A stretch of DNA of 64,000 nt from Afipia sp. Root123D2 (GCF_001425835.1 NZ_LMDP01000001.1:125476-189475), one strand, 5' to 3'; shown: positions 20,666 through 28,769, counted from the first letter of the stretch. Numbers and translations are program-made. Notes: generated by a model not told the origin, from the sequence alone.

Positions 20666-21058
20666 ATGACCCAAGACTTGTCCGCGCGAGTGCTTGACCT
20701 TGAAACGCGAGTGAGGGCCTTGGAAGGACTTCTGCAGTCCTCATCGCCTTCTGCTGTGAAAATAAAGAAGCAATCGGCTCGCGAGTTTCTGACAACTAAG
20801 AAGGCAACGTCAGAGCCGCTCAAGGTCCTGGTGTTTGGCTACTTTCTTGAACAGCACGAGGGTTCTCAGGCGTTTAATGTTTCGGATCTGGACGCGATTT
20901 TCCGTTCAGCGCGAGAAGCGCCTCCGAAGAATATCAATGATGCTGTCAACAAATGCGTGGCGCGCGGATACTTGATGGAGGCGCGCGAGAAGAAGGATTC
21001 AAAGAAGGCTTGGCAATTGACCTCGACCGGAGAACGATTCGTCGAACAAGAGATGTAG
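20666..21058 (+). CDS. Winged-helix-like hypothetical protein with N-terminal coiled coil
   Basis: A 130-residue protein with no assigned function. The first 25 residues form a leucine-heptad helix (LSARVLDLETRVRALEGLLQ). From about residue 40 there is a compact alpha/beta segment ending in GYLMEAREKKDSKKAWQLTS, which reads like the recognition helix and wing of a winged-helix DNA-binding or protein-interaction domain. An alternative ATG lies at 20660. Its DNA is noticeably richer in A/T than dnaG-rpoD, suggesting later insertion. The next reading frame encodes a HEPN-like protein, so the two may act as a pair. The domain assignment is by pattern only. Confidence 0.6.
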   Translation: MTQDLSARVLDLETRVRALEGLLQSSSPSAVKIKKQSAREFLTTKKATSEPLKVLVFGYFLEQHEGSQAFNVSDLDAIFRSAREAPPKNINDAVNKCVARGYLMEAREKKDSKKAWQLTSTGERFVEQEM

Positions 21059-21089
21059 CCAACTTAAAGGTGGCCGGTTTGCGGAAGTA

Positions 21090-21700
21090 ATGCTTCGAAT
21101 ATTCCAGCATTTGCTAGGAGAAGCCATAACGCCGTTTGGCACGGATATCTCAGCTAACCTCAAAAGACGCATTTTAAACGCGGTGCAGAGCCATCCAAAT
21201 GCAGACGAACATATTCGCCAAAAGACAGTTGCTCTAACTAGGTTATTGCTCGATTTTCGCAATAATCGTGATGTTGCTCATTTGGGCGGGTTTAATGCCA
21301 GCAGTATGGATTCCCTTTTCGTAATGACAAGTGCGACTTGGATGCTGTGTGAAGTCGTGCGCGTCTATGGCGGCTACCCAATGGCACAAGCTCAAGAAAT
21401 TGTAGATGGCTTATCGATTAAGGATTACCCGGTTATCTTTGAGCGCGATGGTGAACTCTTTATTGCTCGCCATGATTTGAAAGCAGAAAAGGAAGTGTTG
21501 GTACTTCTTACCAGAAACGACAGGGCCGACTTCTCTTTTCTTTTCTCAAAAACAAAGGATAGAAACAAATCCCGTTTTGAGAGCAAGCTTGAGGAAATGG
21601 CTGAAGCAAAACTAATGGTAAAAAAGGTGCCGACTACTTCCTTATGCCCAGGGGCGCAGCGACGGTCGCTAAAGAAGGGCTGTTGAATTACACACCTTAG
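21090..21700 (+). pseudogene. HEPN-like protein, apparently 5'-truncated and frameshifted
   Basis: The first frame reads 198 residues from ATG 21090. The helical core holds FRNNRDVAHLGG, with R57 and H64 matching the Rx4-6H motif of HEPN ribonuclease domains. Two defects are visible. First, in-frame family-like sequence (LKGGRFAEV) continues upstream of the ATG to a stop at 21018, with no start codon, so the N terminus seems lost or uses an unusual start. Second, at the six-A run 21620-21625 the frame breaks. The +1 frame continues as GADYFLMPRGAATVAKEGLL and ends at 21700, which looks like the genuine C terminus and needs one more A. HEPN proteins often act in abortive infection or toxin systems; activity here is doubtful. 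Confidence 0.55.
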
Positions 21701-21734
21701 GTGTTGACAGTCTGTGTTTTTAGGCATATATTCC

Positions 21735-22225
21735 TATCCATCCCGCCTCAGTAAGAGGGGCGGCTCGCGATCGTCACGGTCTGCGAGGGGGATGCGGTGG
21801 CGACGCCGCGGTGTTCGATGTCCTTCGATCGCGCAGGGGGCAACCCTGTGTGCTGACGGGGACTGACGACGACGCCGCGGCGATGACGGCCCAAACCGCG
21901 AGGTCCCGGCGCAATCGCCTTTGCGCCAGGAGGCAGAACCGTCGCACGCCTTGAGCGGCGCGGCGGCTCGTCAGTCCTCCACCATCGGTGGCCCCACACG
22001 CATGGGTCGGCCGCCGGGGGCCCCGTTCGTGGAGCAAGCCGGCAAAAGCGCCGCGCGCGGAACGCCGGACGTGTCCGGTGTCTTCGTGGCGACGACTTCT
22101 CGTGTGCTTTCCATTTTCGCACACGAGGCTGCGGACGCATCGCGCGTCCGGCGTTCCGTGCGCCCTCTCGACAGGGAGGGAAGCCATCGCAACGCCATCG
22201 GCGCCCCCGCGCCGTAAAGAACAGG
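21735..22225. ncRNA. Highly structured non-coding stretch, candidate structured RNA or mobile repeat
   Basis: About 490 bases without convincing coding content but with many strong hairpins. CCGCCTCAGTAAGAGGGGCGG lies near 21744. GGCGCAA/TTTGCGCC lies near 21909. A long nested structure spans 22053-22162: GGAACGCCGGACG pairs exactly with CGTCCGGCGTTCC, and inside it CTCGTGTGC pairs with GCACACGAG. GC content rises sharply compared with the AT-rich HEPN region before it. I recall similar CCCGCCTCAGTAAGAGGGGC-type sequences in Bradyrhizobium genomes, but cannot verify this. The strand and function are unknown. Confidence 0.5.
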
Positions 22226-22353
22226 GGTGATCGCTCATGTCTGTCAGACGGAGTAGTTCCGGGATGCCCGTCTTGCCGATCTGATCTGGATCAAGAGGGG
22301 AGCACCGTTCGGTTTTAATCTGATAGTGAGGGCGAGCCACAGGGAGATCGATC

Positions 22354-23133
22354 ATGTCAGCATGGTGGAAGTCCGGCGTCGCCGGCGTTGCGATTTTTGG
22401 CGGTGTTGTCGCGGCCACGGTTTTTGCCGCCGCGCAGATGCCGCCGGGTCCGCAGGGAATGCAGGGCCAGATGCCTGGAGGCATGCAGGGCCAGATGCCC
22501 GGAGGAATGCAGGGCCAGATGCCCGGAGGAATGCAGGGCCAGATGCCTGGAGGAATGCAAGGCCAGATGCCTGGAGGAATGCAAGGCCAGATGCGGGAGC
22601 GGATGCAAGGCCAGATGCACGAAGGCATGCACGGCCGGATGCACGAAGGCCACGGCCGCATGATGGGTCAGCCCGGCGACATGTCCGCTCAGCCGGAGAT
22701 GCCCGGTCAGGATGCGTTCGGCGCCATCCAGGAGATCGTGGAAACGTTGCAGGCCGACCCGGCGACAGACTGGACCAAGGTGAACATTTCCGCGCTGCGC
22801 GAGCATCTGATCGACATGAATGAAGTGACCTTGCATGCCGTGGCGGAGCAGCACGCGGTGGACAATGGCGTCGAGATTACGGTCACCGGCGAGGGCCGCA
22901 CGCTCGCGGCGATCAAGCGAATGGTGCCGGCCCATATCTCCGAGCTTGCGCGCAGCGGATGGAGCGCGCGGACCGAGGACTTGCCAAACGGCGTCAAGCT
23001 GATCGTGGCCAGCGCCGATCCTGCGCAGGTGACGAAGCTGAAAGCGCTCGGCTTCATGGGGATCATGGTTCAGGGCGACCATCACCAGATGCACCATCTC
23101 GCGATGGCGAAGGGGCAGATGGAGAACCATTGA
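22354..23133 (+). CDS. Exported Met/His-rich octapeptide-repeat protein
   Basis: A 259-residue protein of unknown function. Residues 1-28 form a signal peptide or membrane anchor ([18 protein letters not shown]). Residues 35-98 are eight tandem octapeptides, five of them exactly GMQGQMPG. The last units drift to RMQGQMHE and GMHGRMHE, adding histidines. After a Met-rich linker ([11 protein letters not shown]), residues about 125-259 form a conserved-looking domain that includes [20 protein letters not shown] and [20 protein letters not shown], ending in another His/Met cluster ([16 protein letters not shown]). The Met/His spacing resembles periplasmic copper-binding proteins, so copper or silver binding is my best guess. 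No copper pump or regulator is adjacent. Confidence 0.75.
   Translation: MSAWWKSGVAGVAIFGGVVAATVFAAAQMPPGPQGMQGQMPGGMQGQMPGGMQGQMPGGMQGQMPGGMQGQMPGGMQGQMRERMQGQMHEGMHGRMHEGHGRMMGQPGDMSAQPEMPGQDAFGAIQEIVETLQADPATDWTKVNISALREHLIDMNEVTLHAVAEQHAVDNGVEITVTGEGRTLAAIKRMVPAHISELARSGWSARTEDLPNGVKLIVASADPAQVTKLKALGFMGIMVQGDHHQMHHLAMAKGQMENH
22456..22647 (+). repeat. 24-bp tandem repeat encoding GMQGQMPG
   Basis: Eight in-frame 24-base units, the first five nearly identical at DNA level (GGAATGCAGGGCCAGATGCC plus TGGA or CGGA), the last three diverged. Such near-identity implies recent expansion and likely copy-number variation between strains. Confidence 0.9.
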
Positions 23134-23196
23134 ACCGGTACGGGATGTCTGGCCGCCCCGCTCGCGGGCGGATAAGTGAAGTCCGAGGGTGAGCGG

Positions 23197-24473
23197 CTAG
23201 GCTTCCTCGTCCTGCTTCACAAAACCCTCCGGCACCGCGACCGACGGATCGTCCGGGTCGAGCGTCTCGGACATGACGACGCCGCCGATCGGCGCGGTGG
23301 TGGCGAGATCGAAGCTGGTCTTGTCGACGGCCTCCGAGGCGGCCTGCACCCGCGTGCGATAGAACACGTAAGCTGCGAGCGCGGCCTCGACCAATGCGGT
23401 GAACAGGAACAGGCCGCGCGGCCGCTCGGGCGTGATGAACACGGTCGCGATCAGCGGGCCGATCACCGAGCCGACTCCGTTGGCAAGCAGCACGGTCGCC
23501 GCCGTCGCCACCATGTTGCTCGCAGGCGTCTTGTCATAGGCGTGGGCAGCGGCGAGCGAATAGCCCGGAAGCGCCAGCGCGCCGAACGCGAAGCCGAACA
23601 CCAGCATCAAGGTGCCGGTGGCGGCGAACAGCCACAGCGCGACGCCGGTCACCGCCGCGCCGATCAGAATCGCGAACAGCACCACGCGGCGGTCGATGCG
23701 GTCCGACAGGCGGCCGATCGCCACTGCACCAGCGCGCCGGCAAACACCGCGACGCTCATGAACACCGCGACCTGATTGTTGTCGAGGCCGCTGCCCGCCG
23801 CCGAAATCGGGCCGAGCGCCCAGAACGCGCCGTTGGCGAGTCCGATCGCGAAACTCGCAATCAGCGCGACCGGTGCGGCGTCGTACAACGCGCGGGGCTG
23901 AAAGCTGAACAGCGTGATCGGCGCGGGCTGCGCCGAGCGCGTCAGCGCCACCGGCACGATCGCCAGCGCCGCCAGCATCGCCGCCACCATGAATGCGCCG
24001 TCCTGCTCGACCGGGTAGCGCGTGATCAGCAATTGCCCGGCGACCACCGCGATATAGTTGATCGTGACATAGGCCGACATCACCAGCCCGCGGGTATCGT
24101 TGGTCGCGCCGTCGTTGAGCCAGCTTTCGAGCACCAGAAAGAACCCGGCGAGCGCGAATCCGGTGACCAGGCGCAGTGCGCTCCAGGCCAGTGGCGTCGG
24201 CCACAGCGCATAGGCCAGCGTGGTCGCAGCGGCGACGGCGACCAGTGCTGCGAAGGCACGGATGTGTCCGGCGCGCAGAATGATGTAAGGCCCGAGCAGG
24301 CAGCCGGCAACGAAGCCGACGTAATAGGCCGACCCCATGACGGCTAGAGAGAATGTCGAAAAGCCTTCGGCCTGTCCGCGCAGCGGCAGCAGCGTAAACT
24401 GCGCGCCATTTCCGGCGAGCAGCAGCGCCGCCGCCAGCAGCAGCGACGCAATGGGGCGCAAGTTCTTCACCAT
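23197..24473 (-). pseudogene. MFS transporter with a single-base frameshift
   Basis: A major facilitator superfamily transporter of about 425 residues when both frames are joined. The N-terminal part (from MVKNLRPIASLLLAAALLLA at 24473) has six hydrophobic segments and the loop VLESWLNDGATNDTRGLVMS, typical of the YcaD/YfkF-like sugar and drug exporter group. The frame breaks after GALVQW near 23720. Inserting one G restores WPIGRLSDRIDRRVVLFAIL, the conserved loop between helices 8 and 9, and the second half then runs to 23197. The missing base lies in a GGCC/GATCGGCC context. It is either a recent pseudogene or a sequence error, since the rest is well conserved. Confidence 0.8.
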
Positions 24474-24649
24474 CAGGGGCGAATCCTCGCCGTCTTTTAT
24501 AGCGAAACGATGACAGGCCGCATGTCGCGCTGCGGCACGCTGCAACGCGTGTTCCAGCACACCGCCCGGATACCCGATTTGATATCGCGCGCGCCGGCTT
24601 TTCAGTTAGGCTGGCCGGATTGCGATGAATGATTTGAAAAAGGGATTTC

Positions 24650-25054
24650 ATGATGACGGCCGAACCGATGCTGCTCAGCCAGCGCGTTGTGCAAGTCTGC
24701 CTGTTTCTGGTGGCGGCCATCGCCATCTTCGGCGGCACCTTGCAGATGTATCTCGGTCAGCCCGACACCGCGCCGCGGCTCGACAACGTCCATCGCTTCA
24801 TGGGCGGCATCTATCTGATGTCGGGCGTCACCGGCCTGTGGGTGGCATCGACCATCCGCGAGCACAACACGCTGGTCTTTCTGCTTGCGCTCACCGTGCT
24901 GGTCGGCGGCATTGGCCGCGTGATCTCGATCGCCAAGGTTGGCCTGCCCGAACCGTCAGCGGTCTGGATCGGCTACCTCGTGCCCGAACTGGTGATCCCG
25001 TGGATCATCATTGCCGCGCAGGTGATAACGAACCGGCACGGGGCGGGAGGGTAG
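24650..25054 (+). CDS. DUF4345 family membrane protein
   Basis: A 134-residue inner-membrane protein with four predicted transmembrane helices: VCLFLVAAIAIFGGTLQMYL, FMGGIYLMSGVTGLWVAS, LVFLLALTVLVGGIGRVIS and LVPELVIPWIIIAAQVI. The arrangement RFMGGIYLMSG...GGIGRVIS is the DUF4345 pattern. The function is unknown. A second ATG lies one codon inside the first. It is divergent from the MFS gene. Downstream the sequence becomes AT-rich. Confidence 0.8.
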   Translation: MMTAEPMLLSQRVVQVCLFLVAAIAIFGGTLQMYLGQPDTAPRLDNVHRFMGGIYLMSGVTGLWVASTIREHNTLVFLLALTVLVGGIGRVISIAKVGLPEPSAVWIGYLVPELVIPWIIIAAQVITNRHGAGG

Positions 25055-25143
25055 GGAAGCGTGTTCGCCAGATCAAAAGCACAAGTGTGCTAGAAATGAC
25101 TATCAAGAGCACGAGATTAGCAGAGCTAATGGATTAAGATACA

Positions 25144-25755
25144 TCAGCTAACAGCATTAGAGGTTTCCCAAGGTTCCCAGAATCTATGTGCCGAGGTCGC
25201 AAATTCATCCCGTCTTTTGTCGAGTGAATCACCTTGCCCACCAACGCCTAATGCGAGCTTTTCAATTAGTGACGCAGTTTCTGATGCAAACTCGAAAAAC
25301 TCATCATATTGAGGCGGTGGTATATCTGGATCTGGCTCTGCATTGTGCGCAGTGAATTTATCTCGGAAATGAACTGCCCTCTTCTTCCGATCATCGTTCA
25401 ATAGTTGATTCCAAGATTTTTCTGCTTCCGCCAACCCCTTTTCATCGCCTTTGGCGGCGATTTGACCGCGAATGCCCGGATGGTCTCGTAAAATTTCGAA
25501 CGCGACCCGGAGGTGCTTGTCGCCTTTTCTACAGGGAGAGTAACAACCTGCAACAAGAATGGTAAGTCGGGTGATTAAGCTGTTCCTATTAGTGTTCGCG
25601 GCTTGACTTGCTCCTGCCTGATTTAAATGAACGTTTATCCGATTTCGATTTTGCTGTTGTATGAGTTCGAGCAACTGCAAAATTTCTAGAGCATGTGAAT
25701 ATGCTTCCTCAGCTACGAGCTGAACGAGCCCTACTGAAGCTTTCGGTTTTGACAT
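25144..25755 (-). CDS. HEPN-like (AbiU2-type) hypothetical protein
   Basis: A 203-residue, almost entirely helical protein with AT-biased codons unlike the neighbouring genes. The most informative motif is HFRDKFTAHNAE (R131, H137), which fits the Rx4-6H signature of HEPN RNase domains. The surroundings, SLITRLTILVAG and an internal LNDDRKKRAV, resemble AbiU2-like abortive-infection proteins. The start MSKPKASVGLVQLVAEEAYS at 25755 is the only good ATG. It stands alone, without an evident nucleotidyltransferase or antitoxin partner. It may be a defence gene in a small insertion between conserved loci. The assignment is motif-based and moderate. Confidence 0.6.
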   Translation of the reverse strand: MSKPKASVGLVQLVAEEAYSHALEILQLLELIQQQNRNRINVHLNQAGASQAANTNRNSLITRLTILVAGCYSPCRKGDKHLRVAFEILRDHPGIRGQIAAKGDEKGLAEAEKSWNQLLNDDRKKRAVHFRDKFTAHNAEPDPDIPPPQYDEFFEFASETASLIEKLALGVGGQGDSLDKRRDEFATSAHRFWEPWETSNAVS

Positions 25756-26067
25756 AATTAAATCGCAACAAAAATCGTTGGTAGGAGCTTCCGTTTCATA
25801 TGTGCTTATCTTTCGTCAATGTGGAGCTTTTAGTGCAGAAATTCGAAAGAAGGTTATTTCGTCTGACAAGGCAAACCGTAAGCGATCCTAGAATACCTTA
25901 GCTAGTTTCGTATTACTTGTGATTGCGCTTTTATTTTTGAGTTTAGTTTCGAGGAAAAGCCATGCAAAGTCAAAGATGCCGTATTTTTACATTCTCTGTT
26001 TTGCTGAGTGTGTGCATTGCAGTGCGTCACCGTGTGTGCTGCGACGTCATATGAAATAGGGGGGCCC
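25756..26067. other. AT-rich intergenic insertion
   Basis: About 310 bases of low GC following the HEPN-like gene, holding its promoter region. A 30-codon plus-strand frame (25962-26054) has a GAGGAAAAG ribosome binding site and encodes a hydrophobic peptide beginning MQSQRCRIFTFSVLLSVCIA. It is too short to judge and may be chance. GC content returns to normal at about 26060. Confidence 0.4.
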
Positions 26068-26669
26068 TCACTCCATCAATTCCCCCGGCGGCCAGCGCGG
26101 ATCGTAGGTCTTCGGCGCGTTATTGTTGATCATCCTGATCATCGGCCACATCTCCAGCCGCCGCCGATCATCAGGAACAGCGCCTTGCTCTCTCCGGTCA
26201 TCAGCCACAGCATCAGCGGCAGCGGCACCGCCATGATCCCGAGCACGATCGCGCAGGTCATCACCACATAATAGCGCGTGGCGTGATAGCCCGACGTGAA
26301 GGCAATTGTTGTCGCGGCACCGGTCGCGATCAGGCGCTGGTGCAGATCCTGCACGAAGGCGCGATAGGCGGGTGTCTGCTTGCCATCCGCCGCGCCATAG
26401 GCGTTGGCGTCGGTGACCGTCAGCGTGTAGCGGTCGGCAAAGGTGATGACGCAGGCGTTGGTCGCGTTCTTGGCCGCACCGCCGGATTCCATCTGGACCG
26501 AGCGGATGTTGGCGAACGGCGCGCCGTCGTCGCGGCCATCGGCGGTCCAGTTGATGCGCTCGGGCGTCAGGGTGACGCCGCAGTCGCCATTCTTGAAATA
26601 GAAACGGCTCTTGCCCGGCCGGAGATAGAGGCCGTAGGTGCGCTCCGAAGGCGCCGTCAGCGTGTCCAT
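26068..26669 (-). pseudogene. Small two-helix membrane protein, frameshifted near the C terminus
   Basis: A protein of about 200 residues with a soluble N-terminal region (GLYLRPGKSRFYFKNGDCGV and VQMESGGAAKNATNACVITF), then two adjacent transmembrane helices (YYVVMTCAIVLGIMAVPLPL and ALFLMIGGG). In the first frame it stops abruptly after GGGWRCGR. If one base is restored near 26160, the sequence continues as LEMWPMIRMINNNAPKTYDP and ends in PPGELME at 26068, a far more natural C terminus. I do not recognise the family. The start MDTLTAPSERTYGLYLRPGK at 26669 is the best choice. It is either a sequence error or C-terminal decay. Confidence 0.6.
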
Positions 26670-26828
26670 GCGATCAGCCCAGCCATGTCCCGTTGCGTCC
26701 GCCGCAGCACGGCCATGATGCGGCGGCCGGGCGCGTTGTGAAAGGGTGTCGTTGTGAAAGAGGTCTCGTTGTGAAAGCGTGTGCGCCGTGCCATCATTGG
26801 TGTCCGGGACAACCAAACGGGTTCACAT

Positions 26829-27635
26829 ATGATCGCGCGCGCGTTCGCAGCCAGCCTCGTCTCCCTCCTCATCGCCACGCCATCCTTTGCCGCCCAGTGC
26901 GGCGGCGATTTCAACACCTTCATCGCCAGTTTCTCGCGTGAAGCCGCGGCGGCCGGCATCTCGCAAGGGGTGATTTCGCAGGGGCTTGGCGGCGTCGCGC
27001 AGGACCAGGCGGTGCTGGCGTTCGACCGCCGCCAGCGCGGCACCTTCAAGAAGAGCTTCGAGCAATATGTCGCGACCCGCGTCGGGCCGGGCCGGATCAA
27101 GACCGGGCAGGCGATGCTGCAGCGTCACGCTTCGCTGCTGTCGCGGATCGAGCGCCAGTTCGGCGTGCCGCCGCAGATCATCGTCGCGATCTGGGGGCTC
27201 GAGACCGATTACGGCAAGGGCGACATGGGCAAGCTGCCGGTGTTCCGGGTGCTGGCGACCATGGCGCATGATTGCCGCCGCACCGAGCTGTTTCAGGGTG
27301 AACTGCTGGCGGCGATGAAGATCGTCCAGCGCGGCGATCTCGGTTTCCGCGACATGGTCGGCGCCTATGCCGGCGAGATCGGCCAGACCCAGTTCCTGCC
27401 GTCGTCCTACATCAAGTACGGCGTGGACTATGACGGCAACGGCCACGTCGACCTGCGCCACAGTGTGCCGGACGTGCTGGCCTCGACCGCCAACCTTCTG
27501 AAGACCGCCGGTTGGAAAGCGGGCGGCGACTATCACGAAGGCTCGGCGAATTTCGAGGCGATGCGCGAGTGGAACAGGGCGACGATCTACCGCAAGACCA
27601 TCGGTTATTTCGCCGACAAGCTCGGCGGGCGCTAG
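26829..27635 (+). CDS. Lytic murein transglycosylase (MltB-like, SLT_2)
   Basis: A 268-residue periplasmic enzyme that cleaves peptidoglycan glycan strands with 1,6-anhydro product formation. Residues 1-22 are a signal peptide ending ATPSFAAQ. The catalytic glutamate is E125 in IVAIWGLETDYGKGDMGKLP. Other MltB/GH103 motifs are RIERQFGVPPQIIVA, GEIGQTQFLPSSYIKYGVDY and ANLLKTAGWK. The start ATG at 26829 begins MIARAFAASLVSLLIATPSF. Three copies of GTTGTGAAAG precede it at 26735-26777. It is shorter than some homologues because it has no peptidoglycan-binding domain. Confidence 0.92.
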   Translation: MIARAFAASLVSLLIATPSFAAQCGGDFNTFIASFSREAAAAGISQGVISQGLGGVAQDQAVLAFDRRQRGTFKKSFEQYVATRVGPGRIKTGQAMLQRHASLLSRIERQFGVPPQIIVAIWGLETDYGKGDMGKLPVFRVLATMAHDCRRTELFQGELLAAMKIVQRGDLGFRDMVGAYAGEIGQTQFLPSSYIKYGVDYDGNGHVDLRHSVPDVLASTANLLKTAGWKAGGDYHEGSANFEAMREWNRATIYRKTIGYFADKLGGR

Positions 27636-27756
27636 GCCATTCAACTGTCCGTGCGGTGTGCGCGGCTGCGGCGATGTTTCCCAGCGCCTGATGCCGCAAT
27701 CTGCTAGACTTCACTTCGGCCAGACGCACCGGCCAGTACGGCAACAGGAGGACGCG

Positions 27757-27897
27757 ATGGCGAAGGGTAAGGACAAGGGCAACAAGGAAGCCAAGAAACC
27801 GAAGGCGGACAAGAACGCGCCGAAGGGTGCCGGTTCAGCCTACAAGCAGGCGCAGGGCAAGGGCGCCTCGACGGTCAATCCGTTCACTAAGAAATAA
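27757..27897 (+). CDS. Small lysine-rich protein (46 aa)
   Basis: A 46-residue very basic protein beginning MAKGKDKGNKEAKKPKADKN and ending in STVNPFTKK. A ribosome binding site (ACAGGAGG) lies 7 bases before the ATG, and a strong terminator follows, so the gene looks genuine despite its size. The composition suggests an intrinsically disordered nucleic-acid-binding or ribosome-associated peptide. No specific function is known to me. It is convergent with another lysine-rich small gene at 28062. Confidence 0.8.
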   Translation: MAKGKDKGNKEAKKPKADKNAPKGAGSAYKQAQGKGASTVNPFTKK

Positions 27898-27922
27898 GCG
27901 CGCCGCTTGCGGGCATGGCGTG

Positions 27923-27952
27923 AAAGGGCGGCGTCAGGCCGCCCTTTTGTTT
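27923..27952 (+). terminator. Intrinsic terminator after the 46-aa gene
   Basis: AAAGGGCGGC pairs with GCCGCCCTTT across a short GTCAG-type loop, followed by TTTGTTTG. It lies about 25 bases beyond the stop codon. Confidence 0.85.
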
Positions 27953-28008
27953 GTGCGATGTTTCGTTTGTTCGAGCAGTGTCGCGCGGGAAATTGCAGCG
28001 TGGAACGC

Positions 28009-28043
28009 AAAACGGCCCGGGAGAAGGATCTTCGCCCGGGCCG
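28009..28043 (-). terminator. Intrinsic terminator after the 33-aa Lys/Ala-rich gene
   Basis: On the minus strand GCGGCCCGGGCGAAG pairs with the complementary CTTCTCCCGGGCCG arm and runs into TTTTGC. It lies about 20 bases past the stop codon. Confidence 0.75.
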
Positions 28044-28061
28044 CTTCAGATGAATTCCTGG

Positions 28062-28163
28062 TTACTTCTTCTTGGCGGCCTTCTTCGTCTTCTTGGCCTT
28101 TTTCGTCTTCTTGGCTGCTGTCTTCTTCGCCGCCTTCTTCGCCTTCTTGGCTTTCTTCGCCAT
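28062..28163 (-). CDS. Histone-H1-like Lys/Ala-rich mini-protein (33 aa)
   Basis: A 33-residue protein made only of Met, Ala, Lys and Thr, starting MAKKAKKAKKAAKKTAAKKT and ending KKAAKKK. The KKA/AAKK periodicity is that of bacterial histone-H1-like C-terminal tails, which bind DNA without sequence specificity. A terminator follows the stop and the coding bias is consistent (AAG for Lys), so it is probably expressed. It is too short for most gene finders. Confidence 0.75.
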   Translation of the reverse strand: MAKKAKKAKKAAKKTAAKKTKKAKKTKKAAKKK

Positions 28164-28404
28164 AACGGCCTCACATGTTGGAGTGGACGGGAACGCTAGG
28201 TGAGGCTTGCTCGGCCGAGGGCCAACCTCGCAGCAGCCTCGGTATGAATTGCAACTGATTCGCGCGGCGATGTCGCGGGTTCGCTGAAGTTATGCAACGT
28301 TTCGCGCGGGCGCCGGTCGCGGTGCGGCGGAACACATCAACGCGCGATGCGTTTGCCATCGGTCCACATGATCAGCGCCGTTCCGGCGGAAAAGGAGATA
28401 CCTC

Positions 28405-28710
28405 ATGAAGAAGACGGCTTCGATATTCGTCGCGGCAGCGGCGCTATTTGGCGCGGCACTGGCGGGCGCGCCGCCGGCGTCGGCGCTTCCGGCCAATCCG
28501 GGGCTGAGTGCACCGGCGATGGCCGAGACTGTGGCTTGCCGGATGGTGCGAAGCCGGGTCGTTCGCCCGAACGGCAGGGTGACCTACAGGACGGAACGGC
28601 GTTGCCGGCCGTCATTCGGCCGTTTCCATCCGCGCTGCAAACACATCCGCACCCGCACGGTGCGGCCGAACGGCACCGTGGTCTATCGCAACGTCCGCCG
28701 CTGTCGCTAA
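28405..28710 (+). CDS. Small secreted basic protein with internal duplication
   Basis: A 101-residue protein with a signal peptide (MKKTASIFVAAAALFGAALA, cleavage probably after SALA-type residues near 29). The mature part is very basic and contains two copies of one motif: VVRPNGRVTYRTERRC and TVRPNGTVVYRNVRRC, each ending in Cys. Four cysteines remain in the mature region, which may form disulfides in the periplasm. The ribosome binding site AAAGGAG lies 8 bases upstream. The family is unknown to me. A terminator follows. Confidence 0.75.
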   Translation: MKKTASIFVAAAALFGAALAGAPPASALPANPGLSAPAMAETVACRMVRSRVVRPNGRVTYRTERRCRPSFGRFHPRCKHIRTRTVRPNGTVVYRNVRRCR

Positions 28711-28735
28711 GATTTTCCGATAACCCGCGATGATG

Positions 28736-28769
28736 AACGCCGCCGGGATCACCGCCCCGGCGGCGTTTG
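28736..28769 (+). terminator. Intrinsic terminator
   Basis: AACGCCGCCGGG pairs with CCCCGGCGGCGTT across ATCACCG, followed by TGTTTT. It lies 26 bases after the stop of the small secreted protein gene. Confidence 0.8.

Noticed and set aside
22456-22647. CRISPR-like regular repeats
   Set aside because: The 24-base units are contiguous, in frame and encode GMQGQMPG; there are no spacers and no cas genes nearby.
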